This document shows positions 40,592 to 52,399 of a DNA stretch of 64,000 bases, in pieces (position 1 is the stretch's first letter; each line of letters opens with the position of its first letter). A program made the position numbers and the translations under genes. The stretch covers positions 2,890,922 to 2,954,921 of the forward strand of contig NZ_DS989915.1 in NCBI RefSeq assembly GCF_000155615.1. The letters are read 5' to 3'. The notes beneath the pieces are model-generated. The model had not been told where the DNA came from and ran no database searches. It was given only the letters and a program-made list of their open reading frames with translations. Source of the stretch: Alcanivorax sp. DG881 (lineage in GTDB: Bacteria; Pseudomonadota; Gammaproteobacteria; Pseudomonadales; Alcanivoracaceae).

Positions 40592-42100
40592 ATGAACAAA
40601 GAGATCCTGCTGGTAGCGGAAACAGTATCAAACGAGAAAGGTGTAAGCCGGGACGTAATCTTCGAGGCCATTGAACTGGCACTCGCGGCGGCCACCAAGA
40701 AACGTTTCAAGCAAGAAGACGTAGAGATTCGTGTGGATATTGACCGGGTGTCCGGCAATGCCAAGAGCTTCCGTGTGTGGCACGTGGTGCCGGACGAGGA
40801 GCTCTACGAATTTGGCAAGCAGCTGACTCTGGATGAAGCGCACGAGCAGGATACGTCGCTGCAGATCGGTGATATCTGGGAAGAGGAAGTCGAATCCGAA
40901 GCCTTTGGTCGTATCGCTGCACAGACTGCCAAGCAGGTTATCGTACAGAAGGTACGTGAAGCCGAGCGCCGTCAGATTGTTGAAGAATACCGTGATCGCA
41001 TCGGTGATCTGGTCAGTGGCACGGTGAAAAAAGCCAGCCGTGATTCCATTATTCTGGATCTCGGTGGCAATGCTGAAGCGCTGATTACCCGCGAGCACAT
41101 GATCCCGCGTGAAGCCGTTCGCCAGAACGATCGCATTCGTGCCTATTTGTTGGGCGTGAATGAAGAGAACCGGGGCCCGCAGCTGTTCGCCAGCCGTGCT
41201 TGCCCGGACATGCTGATCGAATTGTTCAAGATTGAAGTGCCGGAGATCGGTGAAGAGCTGATCGAAATCAAGGGCGCTGCCCGTGACCCGGGGTCCCGCG
41301 CCAAGATTGCCGTGAAGACCAATGATCAGCGTATCGATCCGGTGGGTGCCTGTGTGGGCATGCGCGGCGCGCGTGTTCAAGCGGTGTCCAATGAGTTGGC
41401 CGGCGAGCGTATTGATATCGTCCTGTGGGACGACAACCCGGCGCAGCTGGTGATCAACGCCATGCAGCCGGCGGAAGTGGCCTCCATCGTAATGGATGAA
41501 GAAAGCCATTCCATGGATATCGCCGTGGAAGACGAATCTGCGCTGGCTCAGGCCATTGGTCGCAGCGGGCAGAACATTCGTCTGGCTTCCGAGCTGACCG
41601 GCTGGGAACTCAACGTCATGACTATTGATGACGCTGAAACCAAGCAGGAAGAAGAAGCGGAACAGGCCCTGCAGACGTTCATCAATGAGCTGGACGTGGA
41701 CGAAGACGTGGCCGGTGTGCTGGTTGATGAAGGTTTCTCTACCCTCGAAGAAGTGGCCTATGTGCCTGAGGAAGAGATGCTGGCCATCGACGGATTTGAT
41801 GAAGAGATCGTGGAGCTGTTGCGCCAGCGCGCCAAAGACGCGCTGCTGACCAAGGCTCTGGTCTCTGAAGAGAAGTTTGAACAGGCCGAGCCTGCGGAAG
41901 ACCTTCTGAATATGGAAGGTATGGACCGTGAGCTGGCTGTTGAATTGGCTTCCCGTGGCATTGTCACGATGGAAGACCTCGCCGAACAGGCGGTGGATGA
42001 CCTGCTGGAAATTGAAGGCCTGAGCGAAGAGCGTGCAGCCGAGTTGATCATGACTGCACGGGCGCCCTGGTTTGAAGGCGAAGACGAAGCCGGGGCATAA
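40592..42100 (+). CDS. nusA: Transcription termination/antitermination factor NusA
   Basis: A 502-residue protein with the N-terminal RNA polymerase-binding domain, S1 domain (about 135-200), two KH domains ([15 protein letters not shown] and [11 protein letters not shown]) and two C-terminal acidic repeats (for example [16 protein letters not shown]). It controls pausing and termination. ATG 40592 gives [10 protein letters not shown], the family start. Confidence 0.98.
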   Translation: MNKEILLVAETVSNEKGVSRDVIFEAIELALAAATKKRFKQEDVEIRVDIDRVSGNAKSFRVWHVVPDEELYEFGKQLTLDEAHEQDTSLQIGDIWEEEVESEAFGRIAAQTAKQVIVQKVREAERRQIVEEYRDRIGDLVSGTVKKASRDSIILDLGGNAEALITREHMIPREAVRQNDRIRAYLLGVNEENRGPQLFASRACPDMLIELFKIEVPEIGEELIEIKGAARDPGSRAKIAVKTNDQRIDPVGACVGMRGARVQAVSNELAGERIDIVLWDDNPAQLVINAMQPAEVASIVMDEESHSMDIAVEDESALAQAIGRSGQNIRLASELTGWELNVMTIDDAETKQEEEAEQALQTFINELDVDEDVAGVLVDEGFSTLEEVAYVPEEEMLAIDGFDEEIVELLRQRAKDALLTKALVSEEKFEQAEPAEDLLNMEGMDRELAVELASRGIVTMEDLAEQAVDDLLEIEGLSEERAAELIMTARAPWFEGEDEAGA

Positions 42101-42162
42101 CCGCCCCTTTTCAGGCTGATCAAGCAGGCACCATCAGAGACGGACAGGAGAGTGTTGCTGAC

Positions 42163-44865
42163 ATGGCAGAAACGACCGTAAAGAAACTGGCCGACATCGT
42201 AGGGACGCCCGTCGAGAAGCTGCTTACGCAGATGAAAGACGCAGGGTTGCCCCATGGCGATGCCAGCGAAGTGGTCTCCGATGAACAGAAGCAGCAGCTA
42301 CTGGCGCATCTGCGCAAGTCTCATGGTGCCCAGGACGAAAGCAGTGGAAAGAAAATTACGCTGAAGCGTAAATCCACCAGCACCATCAAGACCACCGGCG
42401 CTGCCGGCAAGTCCAAGACCGTGAACGTGGAGGTGCGCAAGAAGCGTACCTACGTGAAACGCGATGTGCTGGAAGCGGAAGAGCGTGAAGAAGCAGAACG
42501 CCTGGCGGCTGAAGAAGCTGCGCGTGCTGCGGAAGAAGAGAAACGCGCGGCAGAAGAGGCCGCGAAACGTGCTGCGGATGATGAAGCGGCACGCTTGAAG
42601 GAAGACGAAGCCCGCGCCAAGGCTGAGCAGGAACGCAAGGCTGCCGGCGAAAAAGCGGCGGAAGAAAAGAGTAAGCGCGTTTCTGTGCCAAAGGTTTCTG
42701 CAACCAAGAAACCGGCCAAGGAAGAAACGCCGGAAGAAAAAGCCAAGCGCGAAGAAGCCGAGCGCAAGCAGCGTGAAGCTGACGAAGCCAAGCGCAAGCA
42801 GGAAGCGGAAGCTCGCAAGAAAGCGGAAGAAGAAGCGGCTCGCCGCACGGCTGAAGAAGCGGCCCGCATTGCGGCCGAGTTGGAACAGCGTGGCGAGCAG
42901 GAAGAGAAGAAGCCTGCTGCGGAAGACGAAAAGGACAAGGGTTCGTCCATCGTTAATGCTGCCCAGGAAGCCAGCTACCAGCGTGAAGAGCGTCAGTCTC
43001 GCCGTCGTCGTCGCAAGCCCAAGGTTGCGGGTGTTGTGCACGGCAAGATGAAGAGCTCCATGAACAAGCAGCATGGCTTTAAAACGCCGACGGAGAAGAA
43101 AATCTACGAAGTCGAAGTTCCAGATACTATTACTGTGACCGACCTGGCCCAGCGTATGAACGTCAAGGCCAAGTCGCTGATCAAGTCCCTGATGAAGATG
43201 GGCGAGATGGTCACGGTTAATCAGCCGATTGATCAGGAAACCGCCTTCCTGCTGGTGGAAGAAATGGGGCACAAACCCATTGCCAGCAAAGGGCAGGAAG
43301 AGCTGCTTGAAGATCATCTGGCCGCGGATCTGGTTACCCGTGACAGCGTGGATTCCGAGCACCGTGCGCCGGTTGTTACCATCATGGGCCACGTGGACCA
43401 CGGTAAGACTTCCCTGCTGGACTATATCCGTAAAGCCAAGGTGGCAAGCGGTGAAGCGGGCGGCATTACCCAGCACATTGGTGCGTACCACGTTGAGCAC
43501 GAGAAGGGCATGATTACCTTCCTCGATACTCCTGGTCACGCGGCCTTTACCGCCATGCGTGCCCGTGGTGCCAAAGCGACCGATATCGTGGTGATTGTGG
43601 TGGCGGCCGATGACGGCCTGATGCCGCAAACCGAAGAAGCGATCAACCACGCGAAAGCATCCGGTGCGCCGATCATTATTGCGGTCAACAAGATCGATAA
43701 AGAGCAGGCGGATCCTGATCGTGTGCGTAACGAGATGGCGACCAAGGATGTGATCCCGGAAGAGTGGGGTGGCGAGTACCAGTTCATCAATGTGTCGGCT
43801 CATACGGGCCAAGGCATCGATGACCTGCTGGATGCCATTCTGCTGCAATCTGAATTGCTGGAGCTGCAGGCTCAGGCGTCTGGTTCAGCCACCGGTGTGG
43901 TGATTGAATCCCGCATCGAGAAAGGTCGCGGTACCGTTGCATCCATTCTGGTTCAGGGTGGTGAGCTGCAGATCGGTGACATGCTGCTGGCCGGTGCCCA
44001 CTTTGGCCGTGTGCGGGCGATGATCGATGAGAATGGTCAGCCAATCAAAAAAGCTGGCCCGTCTATTCCGCTGGAAGTGTTGGGCCTGAATGGCGCACCG
44101 GAAGCCGGTGAGCAAATCCAGGTTGTAACCGACGAGCGTAAGGCGCGGGAAGTGGCCGAGTTCCGTCAGGAACGTGACCGTGAGCTCAAGCTCAAGCGTC
44201 AACAGGCATCCAAGCTGGAAAACCTGTTTGAAAATATGGGCAGCGCAGAAACCAAAACCGTCAACATCGTGTTGAAGACCGATGTGCGTGGTTCACTGGA
44301 AGCGTTGACCAGTGCCCTGAATGATCTGGGCACTGATGAAGTGAAGGTAAATCTGGTCTCCAGCGGCGTGGGTGCGATCAACGAATCCGACGTCAACCTG
44401 GCCATGACCAGTGAAGGTGTGTTGCTGGGCTTTAACGTTCGTGCAGATTCCAAGGCCAAGAAAACCTGCGAGCAGGAAGGCATTGATCTGCGCTACTACA
44501 GCGTGATCTATGAGCTGATTGATGACGTGAAGCAGGCCATGAGTGGTTTGCTGGCGCCGGAAAAACGCGAAGAGATCCTTGGTGTGGCCCAGGTGCGCGA
44601 CGTGTTCCGTTCTTCCAAGTTCGGTGCGGTTGCCGGTTGTATGGTGGTGGAAGGTACGCTGTACCGGAACCGTCCGATCCGCGTTCTGCGCGACGATGTA
44701 GTGGTCTTCGAAGGCGAGCTGGAATCCCTGCGTCGCTTCAAGGACGATGTGCCTGAAGTGCGTAACGGCATGGAGTGTGGCATCGCGGTGAAGAGCTACA
44801 ACGACGTGAAAGAAGGCGACAAGATCGAAGTCTTCGAAGTGAAGGAGGTGGCGCGCTTCCTGTAA
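42163..44865 (+). CDS. infB: Translation initiation factor IF-2
   Basis: A 900-residue GTPase. An IF2-N helix domain opens the protein, then a charged Glu/Ala/Lys/Arg linker (about 85-290), a second IF2-N domain, and the G domain with GHVDHGKTS near 410, DTPGH, and NKID. The C-terminal domains bind initiator tRNA. It places fMet-tRNA on the ribosome; the gene for that tRNA is at the head of this operon. Confidence 0.98.
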   Translation: MAETTVKKLADIVGTPVEKLLTQMKDAGLPHGDASEVVSDEQKQQLLAHLRKSHGAQDESSGKKITLKRKSTSTIKTTGAAGKSKTVNVEVRKKRTYVKRDVLEAEEREEAERLAAEEAARAAEEEKRAAEEAAKRAADDEAARLKEDEARAKAEQERKAAGEKAAEEKSKRVSVPKVSATKKPAKEETPEEKAKREEAERKQREADEAKRKQEAEARKKAEEEAARRTAEEAARIAAELEQRGEQEEKKPAAEDEKDKGSSIVNAAQEASYQREERQSRRRRRKPKVAGVVHGKMKSSMNKQHGFKTPTEKKIYEVEVPDTITVTDLAQRMNVKAKSLIKSLMKMGEMVTVNQPIDQETAFLLVEEMGHKPIASKGQEELLEDHLAADLVTRDSVDSEHRAPVVTIMGHVDHGKTSLLDYIRKAKVASGEAGGITQHIGAYHVEHEKGMITFLDTPGHAAFTAMRARGAKATDIVVIVVAADDGLMPQTEEAINHAKASGAPIIIAVNKIDKEQADPDRVRNEMATKDVIPEEWGGEYQFINVSAHTGQGIDDLLDAILLQSELLELQAQASGSATGVVIESRIEKGRGTVASILVQGGELQIGDMLLAGAHFGRVRAMIDENGQPIKKAGPSIPLEVLGLNGAPEAGEQIQVVTDERKAREVAEFRQERDRELKLKRQQASKLENLFENMGSAETKTVNIVLKTDVRGSLEALTSALNDLGTDEVKVNLVSSGVGAINESDVNLAMTSEGVLLGFNVRADSKAKKTCEQEGIDLRYYSVIYELIDDVKQAMSGLLAPEKREEILGVAQVRDVFRSSKFGAVAGCMVVEGTLYRNRPIRVLRDDVVVFEGELESLRRFKDDVPEVRNGMECGIAVKSYNDVKEGDKIEVFEVKEVARFL

Positions 44866-44887
44866 AGGAGTGTGCCCGAACCCTGCT

Positions 44888-45301
44888 ATGAGCCGTCATC
44901 GCCGCCCCCAGGGCTTTAACCGCACGGACCGTATCGCCGACCAGATTCAGCGTGAACTGTCCCGGTTGCTGCAGTTTGAAATGAAAGACCCGCGGGTCAA
45001 TCTGGCGACGATTCAGGATGTCACGGTTTCCCGCGATCTGTCCTATGCCGAGGTGTATTTCACCTTGCTGGGGCAGGGTGAGGAAGCCGGCGTGGAAGCC
45101 GAAGAAGCGCTGGTCAAGGCCAGCGGCTTCCTGCGCAGCAGCCTGGCGAAGAGCCTCAATACCCGCACCACGCCCAAATTGCGTTTCCATTACGACATGA
45201 CCCCGGAGCGGGCGGCACATCTGTCGCAGTTGATTGATGATGCCCGTGCCGAAGACCGGGAGTTGCGTCCGGAAGACGACGAAACCGGAAACAACGAGTA
45301 A
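44888..45301 (+). CDS. rbfA: 30S ribosome-binding factor RbfA
   Basis: A 137-residue KH-fold protein: FNRTDRIADQIQRELSRLLQ, DPRVNLATIQDVTVSRDL, YAEVYFTLLG and LRFHYDMTPERAAHL are all family features. It helps 16S 5' end maturation in the cold. ATG 44888 fits the family; a GTG at 44870 lies on top of the only good ribosome site. Confidence 0.95.
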   Translation: MSRHRRPQGFNRTDRIADQIQRELSRLLQFEMKDPRVNLATIQDVTVSRDLSYAEVYFTLLGQGEEAGVEAEEALVKASGFLRSSLAKSLNTRTTPKLRFHYDMTPERAAHLSQLIDDARAEDRELRPEDDETGNNE

Positions 45302-45315
45302 CTCGGAGCTATCAG

Positions 45316-46242
45316 GTGGCAAAGCGTCGTCCCAGAGGCCGTGATCTCAACGGCATCCTGTTATTGGATAAATCGTCTGGCGTGAGCAGTAATGGCGCGC
45401 TGCAGATGGCCAAGAAAATGTTTGCCGCTGCCAAGGCCGGGCATACCGGTAGTCTGGATCCGCTGGCCACCGGCATGTTGCCGATTTGTTTTGGTGAAGC
45501 CACCAAGTTCAGCCAGTTTTTGCTGGAATCCGACAAGAGTTACCGGGTCACCGCCAAGCTGGGCGTGACTACGGAAACCGGTGACGCCGACGGCGATGTG
45601 GTGGAAACCACCGAGGTGAACGCGTCGCCAGACCAGATCGAGGCTGCTTTGTTGTCGTTCAAGGGCGACATCGAACAGATCCCCAGCATGTATTCGGCCA
45701 TCAAGCACGAGGGTGTGCCGCTGTACAAGCTGGCCCGCGAGGGCAAGACCGTGGAGCGCAAGCCGCGCCCGGTGACCATTTACGACCTGCGAATTTTGCG
45801 CATCGATGGTGATGAAGTGGAATTCGAGGTGGATTGCTCCAAAGGCACCTATGTGCGCTCTTTGGTGGAAGATACCGGTGCGATATTGGGGTGCGGTGGC
45901 CATGTAACGGCGCTGCACCGTCTGTCGGCCGGGCCTTATCCGTCGGAGCGCATGCTGACTCTGGAGCAGCTGGGCAAGATCAAGGAAACCGGCGGCTTCG
46001 AGGCAATCGACGAGCTGCTCTTGCCTTTATCTACCAGCGTGGCAGACTGGCCGCGCGTTGAACTGGGTGACAATGCTGCTTATTACCTGCAGCAGGGGCA
46101 GCCAGTGATGGCCTCAGACCGCCCTCTGGACGGCTGGGTCAGCGTTTATCAGGCATCCAGTGGTGAATTTCTGGGTGTCGGAGAAGTATTGGAAGACGGG
46201 CGGATTGCCCCCCGTCGTCTGATCGCAGGCGGAGCCTCCTGA
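45316..46242 (+). CDS. truB: tRNA pseudouridine-55 synthase TruB
   Basis: A 308-residue enzyme. NGILLLDKSSGVSSN opens the domain; the catalytic aspartate is in GHTGSLDPLATGMLP; YRVTAKLGVTTETGDADG and CSKGTYVRSLVED follow. It makes the T-loop pseudouridine of tRNAs. The start is GTG 45316, 14 bases after rbfA. Confidence 0.97.
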   Translation: MAKRRPRGRDLNGILLLDKSSGVSSNGALQMAKKMFAAAKAGHTGSLDPLATGMLPICFGEATKFSQFLLESDKSYRVTAKLGVTTETGDADGDVVETTEVNASPDQIEAALLSFKGDIEQIPSMYSAIKHEGVPLYKLAREGKTVERKPRPVTIYDLRILRIDGDEVEFEVDCSKGTYVRSLVEDTGAILGCGGHVTALHRLSAGPYPSERMLTLEQLGKIKETGGFEAIDELLLPLSTSVADWPRVELGDNAAYYLQQGQPVMASDRPLDGWVSVYQASSGEFLGVGEVLEDGRIAPRRLIAGGAS

Positions 46243-46323
46243 GGAGACTGGCCTGATTAATGACGGCAGCTATAAATATGCATGGCTGGCCGTGACCTTA
46301 ATTGAGCATATTGGAGAAGCAAC

Positions 46324-46593
46324 ATGGCGTTAACCGTTGAACAGAAAGCTGAGATCCTGAAAGAGCATGGCCGCAAAGAGAACGACACCGGTTCCCCGGA
46401 AGTTCAGGTGGCTCTGTTGAGCGCCAACATCAATGGCCTGCAGGATCACTTCAAAGGCCACAAGAAGGATCACCACAGCCGTCGTGGTCTGATCCGCATG
46501 GTAAACCAGCGTCGTAAGCTGCTGGACTACCTGGCCAAGAAAGACCGCACCCGTTACCTCCAGCTGATCGAAAAGCTGGGTCTGCGTCGCTAA
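46324..46593 (+). CDS. rpsO: 30S ribosomal protein S15
   Basis: An 89-residue protein with the standard length and motifs: [42 protein letters not shown]. It binds 16S rRNA early in 30S assembly. GGAGAAGC precedes the ATG. Confidence 0.99.
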   Translation: MALTVEQKAEILKEHGRKENDTGSPEVQVALLSANINGLQDHFKGHKKDHHSRRGLIRMVNQRRKLLDYLAKKDRTRYLQLIEKLGLRR

Positions 46594-46614
46594 CAGGCTG
46601 CAGATCGGGTAACC

Positions 46615-46654
46615 ACAACAGAAGCTCGGCATTTGCCGGGCTTCTGTTGTTTTG
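46615..46654 (+). terminator. Terminator of rpsO
   Basis: ACAACAGAAGCTCGGC pairs with GCCGGGCTTCTGTTGT over a four-base loop, then TTTT. As in E. coli, a strong rpsO terminator precedes pnp. Confidence 0.93.
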
Positions 46655-46737
46655 GGGCAAGCAATAAGTCCCTTGCCTCAGACAGCACGGGATGCAGGGA
46701 TGGGCCTGAGACTGTGGTGTTTCAGTGCCTGGGGCGC

Positions 46738-46758
46738 GATGCGTGATGCGTAGTGCGT
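46738..46758. repeat. Short heptad array before pnp
   Basis: GATGCGT, GATGCGT, AGTGCGT in direct register. Only one arm is seen. Confidence 0.65.
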
Positions 46759-46847
46759 TTCTGGTTATGATGCGCGAGCGGAAGAAGATTGTTTATTAGA
46801 GGCATGGGCCTCGAAGACTGTCGTGAAGAAGAGAGAAGAGACGAGAT

Positions 46848-48941
46848 ATGTTTAATAAAATCACCAAGCAAATTCAGTTTGGCCGTGACACCGTCACCCT
46901 GGAAACCGGGCAGATCGCCCGCCAGGCAACTGCCGCTGTCATGGTCCGTATCGGTGACACCGAAGTGCTGGTCACCGTAGTGGGCAGAAAAGAAGCCGAT
47001 CCGAGCAAGAACTTCTTTCCCCTGACCGTTAACTATCAGGAAAAGACCTACGCAACCGGCCGTATTCCCGGTGGCTTTCTGAAGCGTGAAGGCCGTCCCA
47101 GCGAAAAAGAAACGCTGACCTGCCGTCTGATCGATCGCCCGATCCGCCCCCTGTTCCCCAATGGCTTCATGAATGAAGTGCAGGTTGTGGCCACAGTAAT
47201 GTCTTCGGACAAGAACCGTGATCCGGATATCGCTGCCCTGATCGGTACTTCCGCTGCCCTGTCCATTTCCGGGATTCCGTTCAACGGCCCCATCGGCGCT
47301 GCCCGTGTGGGTTACAAGGATGGCATGTACATCCTGAACCCGAGCTACTCCGAACTGGCCGAGTCTGCGCTGGATCTGGTTGTGGCTGGCACCGAGCCTG
47401 CGGTACTGATGGTGGAATCGGAAGCGCAGGAGCTGTCTGAAGACCAGATGCTGGGCGCAGTATTGTTCGGTCATATGGAAATGCAGCCGCTGATCCAGGG
47501 CATCAAGGAATTCGCTGCCGAAGTGGGTACCGAGACCTGGGACTGGAAGCCGGCCGAGCAGAACGAGACCCTGAAAGCGGCCATCAAGGACAAGTTCGGC
47601 GCGGCACTGGGCGAGGCTTACACCATCACCGAGAAGATGGCCCGTTACGCCAAGGTCGGCGAGCTGCGCGAAGCCTGTGTGGCTGAGTTCGCCACCGGCG
47701 AAGAGGGTGCTCCGGAAGCCGGTGAAGTGAAAGAGCTGTTCGGCAAGATCGAAAAAAGCGTGGTACGTGAAGCCGTGGTATCCGGCAAGCCGCGTATCGA
47801 TGGCCGTGCTCTGGATGCTGTCCGTGCAATTGATTGCCAGGTGGGCACCTTGGCCAAAACCCACGGTTCTGCGTTGTTCACCCGTGGTGAAACCCAGGCC
47901 ATCGTGACGGCCACTCTGGGTGGCATGCGTGATGCCCAGTTCATCGATGCGCTGGAAGGCTCCCATCAGGACCACTTCATGCTGCAGTACAACTTCCCTC
48001 CGTACTGCGTGGGCGAAACCGGCTTCATCGGTTCCCCGAAGCGTCGTGAAATCGGCCACGGTCGTCTGGCGCGCCGTGGTGTGGAAGCGGTTGTGCCGAG
48101 CGTGCAGGACTTCCCGTACACGGTTCGTGTGGTCTCCGAGATTACCGAATCCAACGGCTCCTCTTCCATGGCGTCCGTGTGTGGTACTTCCATGGCGCTG
48201 ATGGACGCGGGTGTTCCGCTGACCGCGCCGGTGGCGGGTATTGCCATGGGCCTGGTGAAGGAAGAAGACGGCCGTTTCGCGGTATTGTCCGATATCCTCG
48301 GTGACGAAGATCACCTCGGCGACATGGACTTCAAGGTGGCGGGCACCGCCCGTGGTGTCACTGCCCTGCAGATGGACATCAAGATCGAAGGCATCACCGA
48401 AGAGATCATGGAGAAGGCGCTGAACCAGGCGAATGCCGGCCGTCTGCATATCCTGGGTGAAATGAACAAGGCGATCTCCGAGTCTCGTTCCGAGGTGTCT
48501 GACAACGCGCCGACCCTGCTGACCCTGAAGATCAACCCGGACAAGATCCGTGATGTGATTGGTAAGGGTGGTGCGACCATTCGTGCGTTGACCGACGAAA
48601 CCGGTTGTACCATCGATATCGAAGACGACGGTAGCGTGAAGATCTACGGCGAAACCCGTGAAAAAGCGGATGAAGCCGTGCGTCGTGTGGAAGAAATCAC
48701 TGCTGAAGCTGAAGTGGGCGTGATCTACGAAGGCAAGGTAACCCGTGTCGTCGATTTCGGTGCATTCGTGGCGATCATGCCCGGTACCGAAGGCCTGCTG
48801 CACATTTCGCAGATTGCTGAAGAGCGCGTAGAGAAAGTGACTGACTACGTGAACGAAGGCGAGATCATCAAGGTGAAAGTCCTCGACGTGGATCAGCGTG
48901 GCCGTATCAAGCTGTCCATGAAGGAAGCGAAGGAAGATTAA
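46848..48941 (+). CDS. pnp: Polyribonucleotide nucleotidyltransferase (PNPase)
   Basis: A 697-residue exoribonuclease with two RNase PH domains, the phosphate-binding [10 protein letters not shown] in the second, a [17 protein letters not shown] domain (about 565) and a C-terminal S1 domain ending [11 protein letters not shown]. It degrades RNA 3' to 5' with phosphate and joins RNase E in the degradosome. The 190-base leader after the rpsO terminator is where E. coli pnp autoregulates through RNase III. Confidence 0.98.
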   Translation: MFNKITKQIQFGRDTVTLETGQIARQATAAVMVRIGDTEVLVTVVGRKEADPSKNFFPLTVNYQEKTYATGRIPGGFLKREGRPSEKETLTCRLIDRPIRPLFPNGFMNEVQVVATVMSSDKNRDPDIAALIGTSAALSISGIPFNGPIGAARVGYKDGMYILNPSYSELAESALDLVVAGTEPAVLMVESEAQELSEDQMLGAVLFGHMEMQPLIQGIKEFAAEVGTETWDWKPAEQNETLKAAIKDKFGAALGEAYTITEKMARYAKVGELREACVAEFATGEEGAPEAGEVKELFGKIEKSVVREAVVSGKPRIDGRALDAVRAIDCQVGTLAKTHGSALFTRGETQAIVTATLGGMRDAQFIDALEGSHQDHFMLQYNFPPYCVGETGFIGSPKRREIGHGRLARRGVEAVVPSVQDFPYTVRVVSEITESNGSSSMASVCGTSMALMDAGVPLTAPVAGIAMGLVKEEDGRFAVLSDILGDEDHLGDMDFKVAGTARGVTALQMDIKIEGITEEIMEKALNQANAGRLHILGEMNKAISESRSEVSDNAPTLLTLKINPDKIRDVIGKGGATIRALTDETGCTIDIEDDGSVKIYGETREKADEAVRRVEEITAEAEVGVIYEGKVTRVVDFGAFVAIMPGTEGLLHISQIAEERVEKVTDYVNEGEIIKVKVLDVDQRGRIKLSMKEAKED

Positions 48942-48961
48942 TCTCTCCCTTTGTGTTTCTG

Positions 48962-48993
48962 AAAAAGGGCCGGCATTTGCCGGCCCTTTTTTT
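48962..48993 (+). terminator. Terminator of pnp
   Basis: AAAAAGGGCCGGC, ATTT, GCCGGCCCTTTTTTT: perfect stem and T run. Confidence 0.95.
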
Positions 48994-49103
48994 ATGCGCG
49001 GAAAAGGCGGGCACAACGATCCGTCATCCCGGGCGGTGCTGGTGTGTCCGTAAAGGCGAGCTGCTGACGTCAGGCAGGTGAGTGCAGCGTAACGGGAGCA
49101 GTA

Positions 49104-49117
49104 GTAAGCTTGCTTAC
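49104..49117. promoter_or_regulatory. Palindromic operator candidate before the MarR gene
   Basis: GTAAGC, TT, GCTTAC, 30 bases before the start codon. MarR proteins commonly bind such A/T-bounded inverted repeats over their own promoter. Confidence 0.55.
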
Positions 49118-49146
49118 AACAGGTTGGATCAAATAAAGGATTTGTC

Positions 49147-49590
49147 ATGGCCAAGGACACCACCGTGGGCATGGTGCTGCATGACGTGGCACGAATGATG
49201 CGCCGGGACTTTGACCGGCGAGCGCGAAGCGCGGGCCTGTCGCGGGCGCGCTGGCAAGTATTGTGGCACTTGTCGCGGCATGAGGGCATTCACCAGGCCG
49301 CTTTGGCGGAGCTGTTGGATGTGGCGCCGATCTCTTTGGCGCGCCAGCTGGATCGGCTGGAGGAGGAAGGACTGGTGCAGCGCCGTGCCGATCCTGGGGA
49401 CCGGCGTCGCTGCCTGCTGTATCTCACCGACGCGGCAACGCCTGCGTTGGAATCACTGCGGGGAAAAGCCGCGCAAACCCGTCAGCGGGCACTGGATGGC
49501 CTTACTGTTGAGGACGTGGAGGCATTGCAGCGGGTGCTGGAAACCATGCGCAGCAATCTCAGTGACCGTAATCCGGAGGAGGGAGAGTGA
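49147..49590 (+). CDS. MarR family transcriptional regulator
   Basis: A 147-residue winged-helix protein. The recognition part QAALAELLDVAPISLARQLDRLEEEGLVQRR and the wing DPGDRRRCLLYLTDAA are typical of MarR/SlyA. The N- and C-terminal helices would form the dimer. No efflux or enzyme gene is attached: a terminator for acs follows in the other direction, so targets are probably itself and distant genes. Confidence 0.92.
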   Translation: MAKDTTVGMVLHDVARMMRRDFDRRARSAGLSRARWQVLWHLSRHEGIHQAALAELLDVAPISLARQLDRLEEEGLVQRRADPGDRRRCLLYLTDAATPALESLRGKAAQTRQRALDGLTVEDVEALQRVLETMRSNLSDRNPEEGE

Positions 49591-49666
49591 GGTGGATCGT
49601 GGAGGTCGCCAAGCGGCGCGTTTTTTCTGATTGATTGGCTGGTTTGTCTTTAGTGGTGGGGAAAAC

Positions 49667-49705
49667 GAAAACGGCGCAGGGGGCTAATCGCCCGCTGCGC
49701 CGTTT
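49667..49705 (-). terminator. Terminator of acs
   Basis: AAACGGCGCAG and CTGCGCCGTTT form the stem, with a T-rich tail on the minus strand (plus-strand GAAAACGAAAA). Confidence 0.85.
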
Positions 49706-49722
49706 CTTGTTGCGGTTGTGGT

Positions 49723-51660
49723 TTATTTGTTCTGGCGGGTCTCAATAAGCTGATCCACCACGCCGGGGTCAGCCAGGGTGGAGGTGTCGCCCAGGCTGTC
49801 CAGTTCATCGGCGGCGATCTTGCGCAGAATGCGGCGCATAATCTTGCCGGAGCGCGTTTTCGGCAGGCCCGGTGCAAAGTGAATCAGGTCGGGCTTGGCA
49901 ATGGGGCCGATCTCCTGGGTGACCAGATCCCGCAGCGCCTGGACCAGTTCCTCGCTGCCTTCCTTGCCGGCCATCAACGATACATACGCGTAGATGCCCT
50001 GGCCCTTGACGTCATGCTGGTAACCGACCACAGCGGCTTCGGAGATGCTGGGGTGCAGCACCAGGGCAGATTCGATTTCGGCGGTGCCCAGGCGGTGCCC
50101 GGACACGTTGAGCACGTCGTCCACCCGGCCGGTGATCCAGTAGTAGCCATCTTCATCACGGCGGGCGCCGTCACCAGTGAAATAGCAGTCCTTGTAGGCG
50201 CTGAAGTAGGTGTCGATCAGGCGCTGATGATCGCCATACACGGTACGAATCTGGCTGGGCCAGCTGGACTTGATGACCAGGTTGCCGGAGGCCGCGCCGT
50301 CCAGTTCCTTGCCATCCGGGTCCATCAGGCCGGGTTGCACACCGAACATGGGCAGGGTGGCCGAGCCGGCTTTCAGGTCCACGGCGCCGGGCAGGGGGGC
50401 AATCATGATGGCGCCGGTTTCGGTCTGCCACCAGGTGTCCACAATCGGGCAGCGGGAATCACCCACCACTTTGTAGTACCACTCCCAGGCTTCCGGGTTG
50501 ATGGGTTCGCCCACCGTGCCCAGCAGCTTCAGGCTGGCGCGGGAGGTCTGTTCCACGGGGGCATCCCCCAGCCCCATCAGGGCGCGAATGGCAGTGGGGG
50601 CAGTGTAGAAAATATTGACCTTGTGCTTGTCCACCACCTGCCAGCAACGGGAGGCATCGGGATAGGTGGGTACGCCTTCGAACATCAGGGTGGTGGCGCC
50701 GTTGGCCAGCGGGCCGTAAACGATGTAGCTGTGTCCGGTGATCCAGCCCACGTCGGCGGTGCACCAATAGATGTCGCCGTCCTGATAGTCGAACACGTAT
50801 TTGTGGGTCAGGGCGCTGTTGAGCAGGTAGCCGGCAGTGGTGTGCACCACCCCTTTGGGTTTGCCGGTGGAGCCGGAGGTGTACAGGGTGAACAGCGGGT
50901 CTTCAGCGTCGACCCACTCCGGTTCACAATCGCTGGAGGCATCAGCCATGGCCTCGTGGTACCAGACATCACGCGGGGCCTGCCAGTCTACATCGCCGCC
51001 GGTGCGCTTCACCGTCAGGCAGGTGTGGACGCAGTCGACCCCGTCCAGCGCTTTGTCTGCATTCTCTTTCAGCGCAATCGTCTTGCCGCCACGCACCCCT
51101 TCGTCGGCGGTGATCAGCGCGCAGGCTTCGGCATTGAGGATGCGGTCTTTCAAGGCTTCCGGAGAAAAGCCGCCAAACACCACGGAATGAATGGCGCCGA
51201 TACGGGCGCAGGCCAACATGGCGTAGGCCGCTTCGGGGATCATGGGCATGTAGATAACGACGCGGTCGCCTTTTTTCACGCCCCGGTTCTTGAGCACGTT
51301 ACCGAACTTGCTCACTTCCTCGAACAGCTGTTGATAGCTGATGTGCTTGTCCTGATCGGGCTCGTCGCCTTCCCAGATGATCGCGGTTTGAGAGGCGCGC
51401 TCGGGCAGGTGGCGGTCTACGCAGTTATAGCAGGCATTAAGGGTGGCGCCCTTGAACCAGGCAGCCCGGCCTTCGCTGAAGTCCCATTCGCTGACGGTGT
51501 CCCAGGGGGTCTTCCAGTCCAGAAACTGTTTCGCGCGCTCGGCCCAGAACGTGTCCGGGTCATTGATGGACTGGGCGTACCAGCGGTCGTAGGTGTCGCG
51601 GTCCATCAGGGTCTGTTTTTTATACTCGGCGGGAACAGGATGAATGTGTACTTGGGACAT
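49723..51660 (-). CDS. acs: Acetyl-CoA synthetase
   Basis: A 645-residue AMP-forming enzyme. [12 protein letters not shown] is the ATP loop, DTWWQTETG the adenylate motif, [20 protein letters not shown] the hinge, and TRSGKIMRR the catalytic lysine that is acetylated in regulation. It activates acetate for the glyoxylate and TCA cycles. AAGGAGG lies before the ATG at 51660; a longer reading to 51777 adds an unrelated segment. Confidence 0.97.
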   Translation of the reverse strand: MSQVHIHPVPAEYKKQTLMDRDTYDRWYAQSINDPDTFWAERAKQFLDWKTPWDTVSEWDFSEGRAAWFKGATLNACYNCVDRHLPERASQTAIIWEGDEPDQDKHISYQQLFEEVSKFGNVLKNRGVKKGDRVVIYMPMIPEAAYAMLACARIGAIHSVVFGGFSPEALKDRILNAEACALITADEGVRGGKTIALKENADKALDGVDCVHTCLTVKRTGGDVDWQAPRDVWYHEAMADASSDCEPEWVDAEDPLFTLYTSGSTGKPKGVVHTTAGYLLNSALTHKYVFDYQDGDIYWCTADVGWITGHSYIVYGPLANGATTLMFEGVPTYPDASRCWQVVDKHKVNIFYTAPTAIRALMGLGDAPVEQTSRASLKLLGTVGEPINPEAWEWYYKVVGDSRCPIVDTWWQTETGAIMIAPLPGAVDLKAGSATLPMFGVQPGLMDPDGKELDGAASGNLVIKSSWPSQIRTVYGDHQRLIDTYFSAYKDCYFTGDGARRDEDGYYWITGRVDDVLNVSGHRLGTAEIESALVLHPSISEAAVVGYQHDVKGQGIYAYVSLMAGKEGSEELVQALRDLVTQEIGPIAKPDLIHFAPGLPKTRSGKIMRRILRKIAADELDSLGDTSTLADPGVVDQLIETRQNK

Positions 51661-51873
51661 TTGGGCCTCCTTGGGATACTGCCTGCCAGTTTCCATCATT
51701 ATTATGGCTGCGCCTGCCCGGGGGTATTCCACCATGGTCTTATAGGGGCGCGAGCGGGTGTAAACGTTGTGTTCCAAGAGTAAACAAAGCGTTGCTTAAT
51801 GACCAATGCCCAAGCGGACAAAAGAGGCGACGTATAAAGGGAGAGTAAAGAGAGAGTGGTAAAAACGGCGGGC

Positions 51874-51905
51874 AAAAAAAACGCCGGCAGGGCCGGCGTT
51901 TTAGC
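51874..51905 (-). terminator. Terminator of panD
   Basis: AACGCCGGC, AGG, GCCGGCGTT, with a T run on the minus strand (AAAAAAA at 51874-51880). Confidence 0.9.
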
Positions 51906-51929
51906 AAATAATTCAGAGCGAGTTCGGGG

Positions 51930-52310
51930 TCAGGCAACCTGAACCGGAATCGCATCGCTGGTGCCTTTCACTTCATTGCCTTCGGCCATGTAAATCAGGC
52001 TGGGCTTGAAGTTGATCAGCTCCGCGCTGGAATAGCTGGCGTAAGCGCAAATGATCACACGGTCACCGGGCTGGGCCTTGTGGGCGGCAGCTCCGTTGAC
52101 GGAGATGATTTTGGAGCCCGCTTCGCCACGGATTGCGTAGGTTTCGAAACGCTCACCGTTGTCGATGTTGTAGATCTGGATCTGTTCGTATTCCAGGATA
52201 CCCGCCATGTCCATCAAATCGCCATCAATGGCGCAGGAGCCTTCGTACTCGAGCTCCGCGTGGGTGACACGAGCCTGATGGAGTTTTGCTTTCAGCATGG
52301 TGCACTGCAT
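51930..52310 (-). CDS. panD: Aspartate 1-decarboxylase (pyruvoyl enzyme)
   Basis: A 126-residue proenzyme. Self-cleavage is expected in YEGSCAID between Gly and Ser (about residues 24/25), leaving a pyruvoyl group; [20 protein letters not shown] is the second signature. It makes beta-alanine for pantothenate. It is downstream of panC, which needs that product. Confidence 0.97.
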   Translation of the reverse strand: MQCTMLKAKLHQARVTHAELEYEGSCAIDGDLMDMAGILEYEQIQIYNIDNGERFETYAIRGEAGSKIISVNGAAAHKAQPGDRVIICAYASYSSAELINFKPSLIYMAEGNEVKGTSDAIPVQVA

Positions 52311-52399
52311 GTTGGTTACCTCTCAAGCGACCCGAAACCTGCTGTAAACGCCGTATGGTGGGCATGCAGGCACTTCAAGGGGCCGGAAGTATGCATGAA

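Noticed and set aside
42410-43030. Lys/Glu/Ala-rich repeats in infB as something novel
   Set aside because: A charged low-complexity linker between the two IF2-N domains is normal for IF-2 in this class.
46722-49289. 855-codon open frame antisense to pnp
   Set aside because: Same cause: shadow of a real gene; it also runs through the pnp terminator and the MarR promoter.
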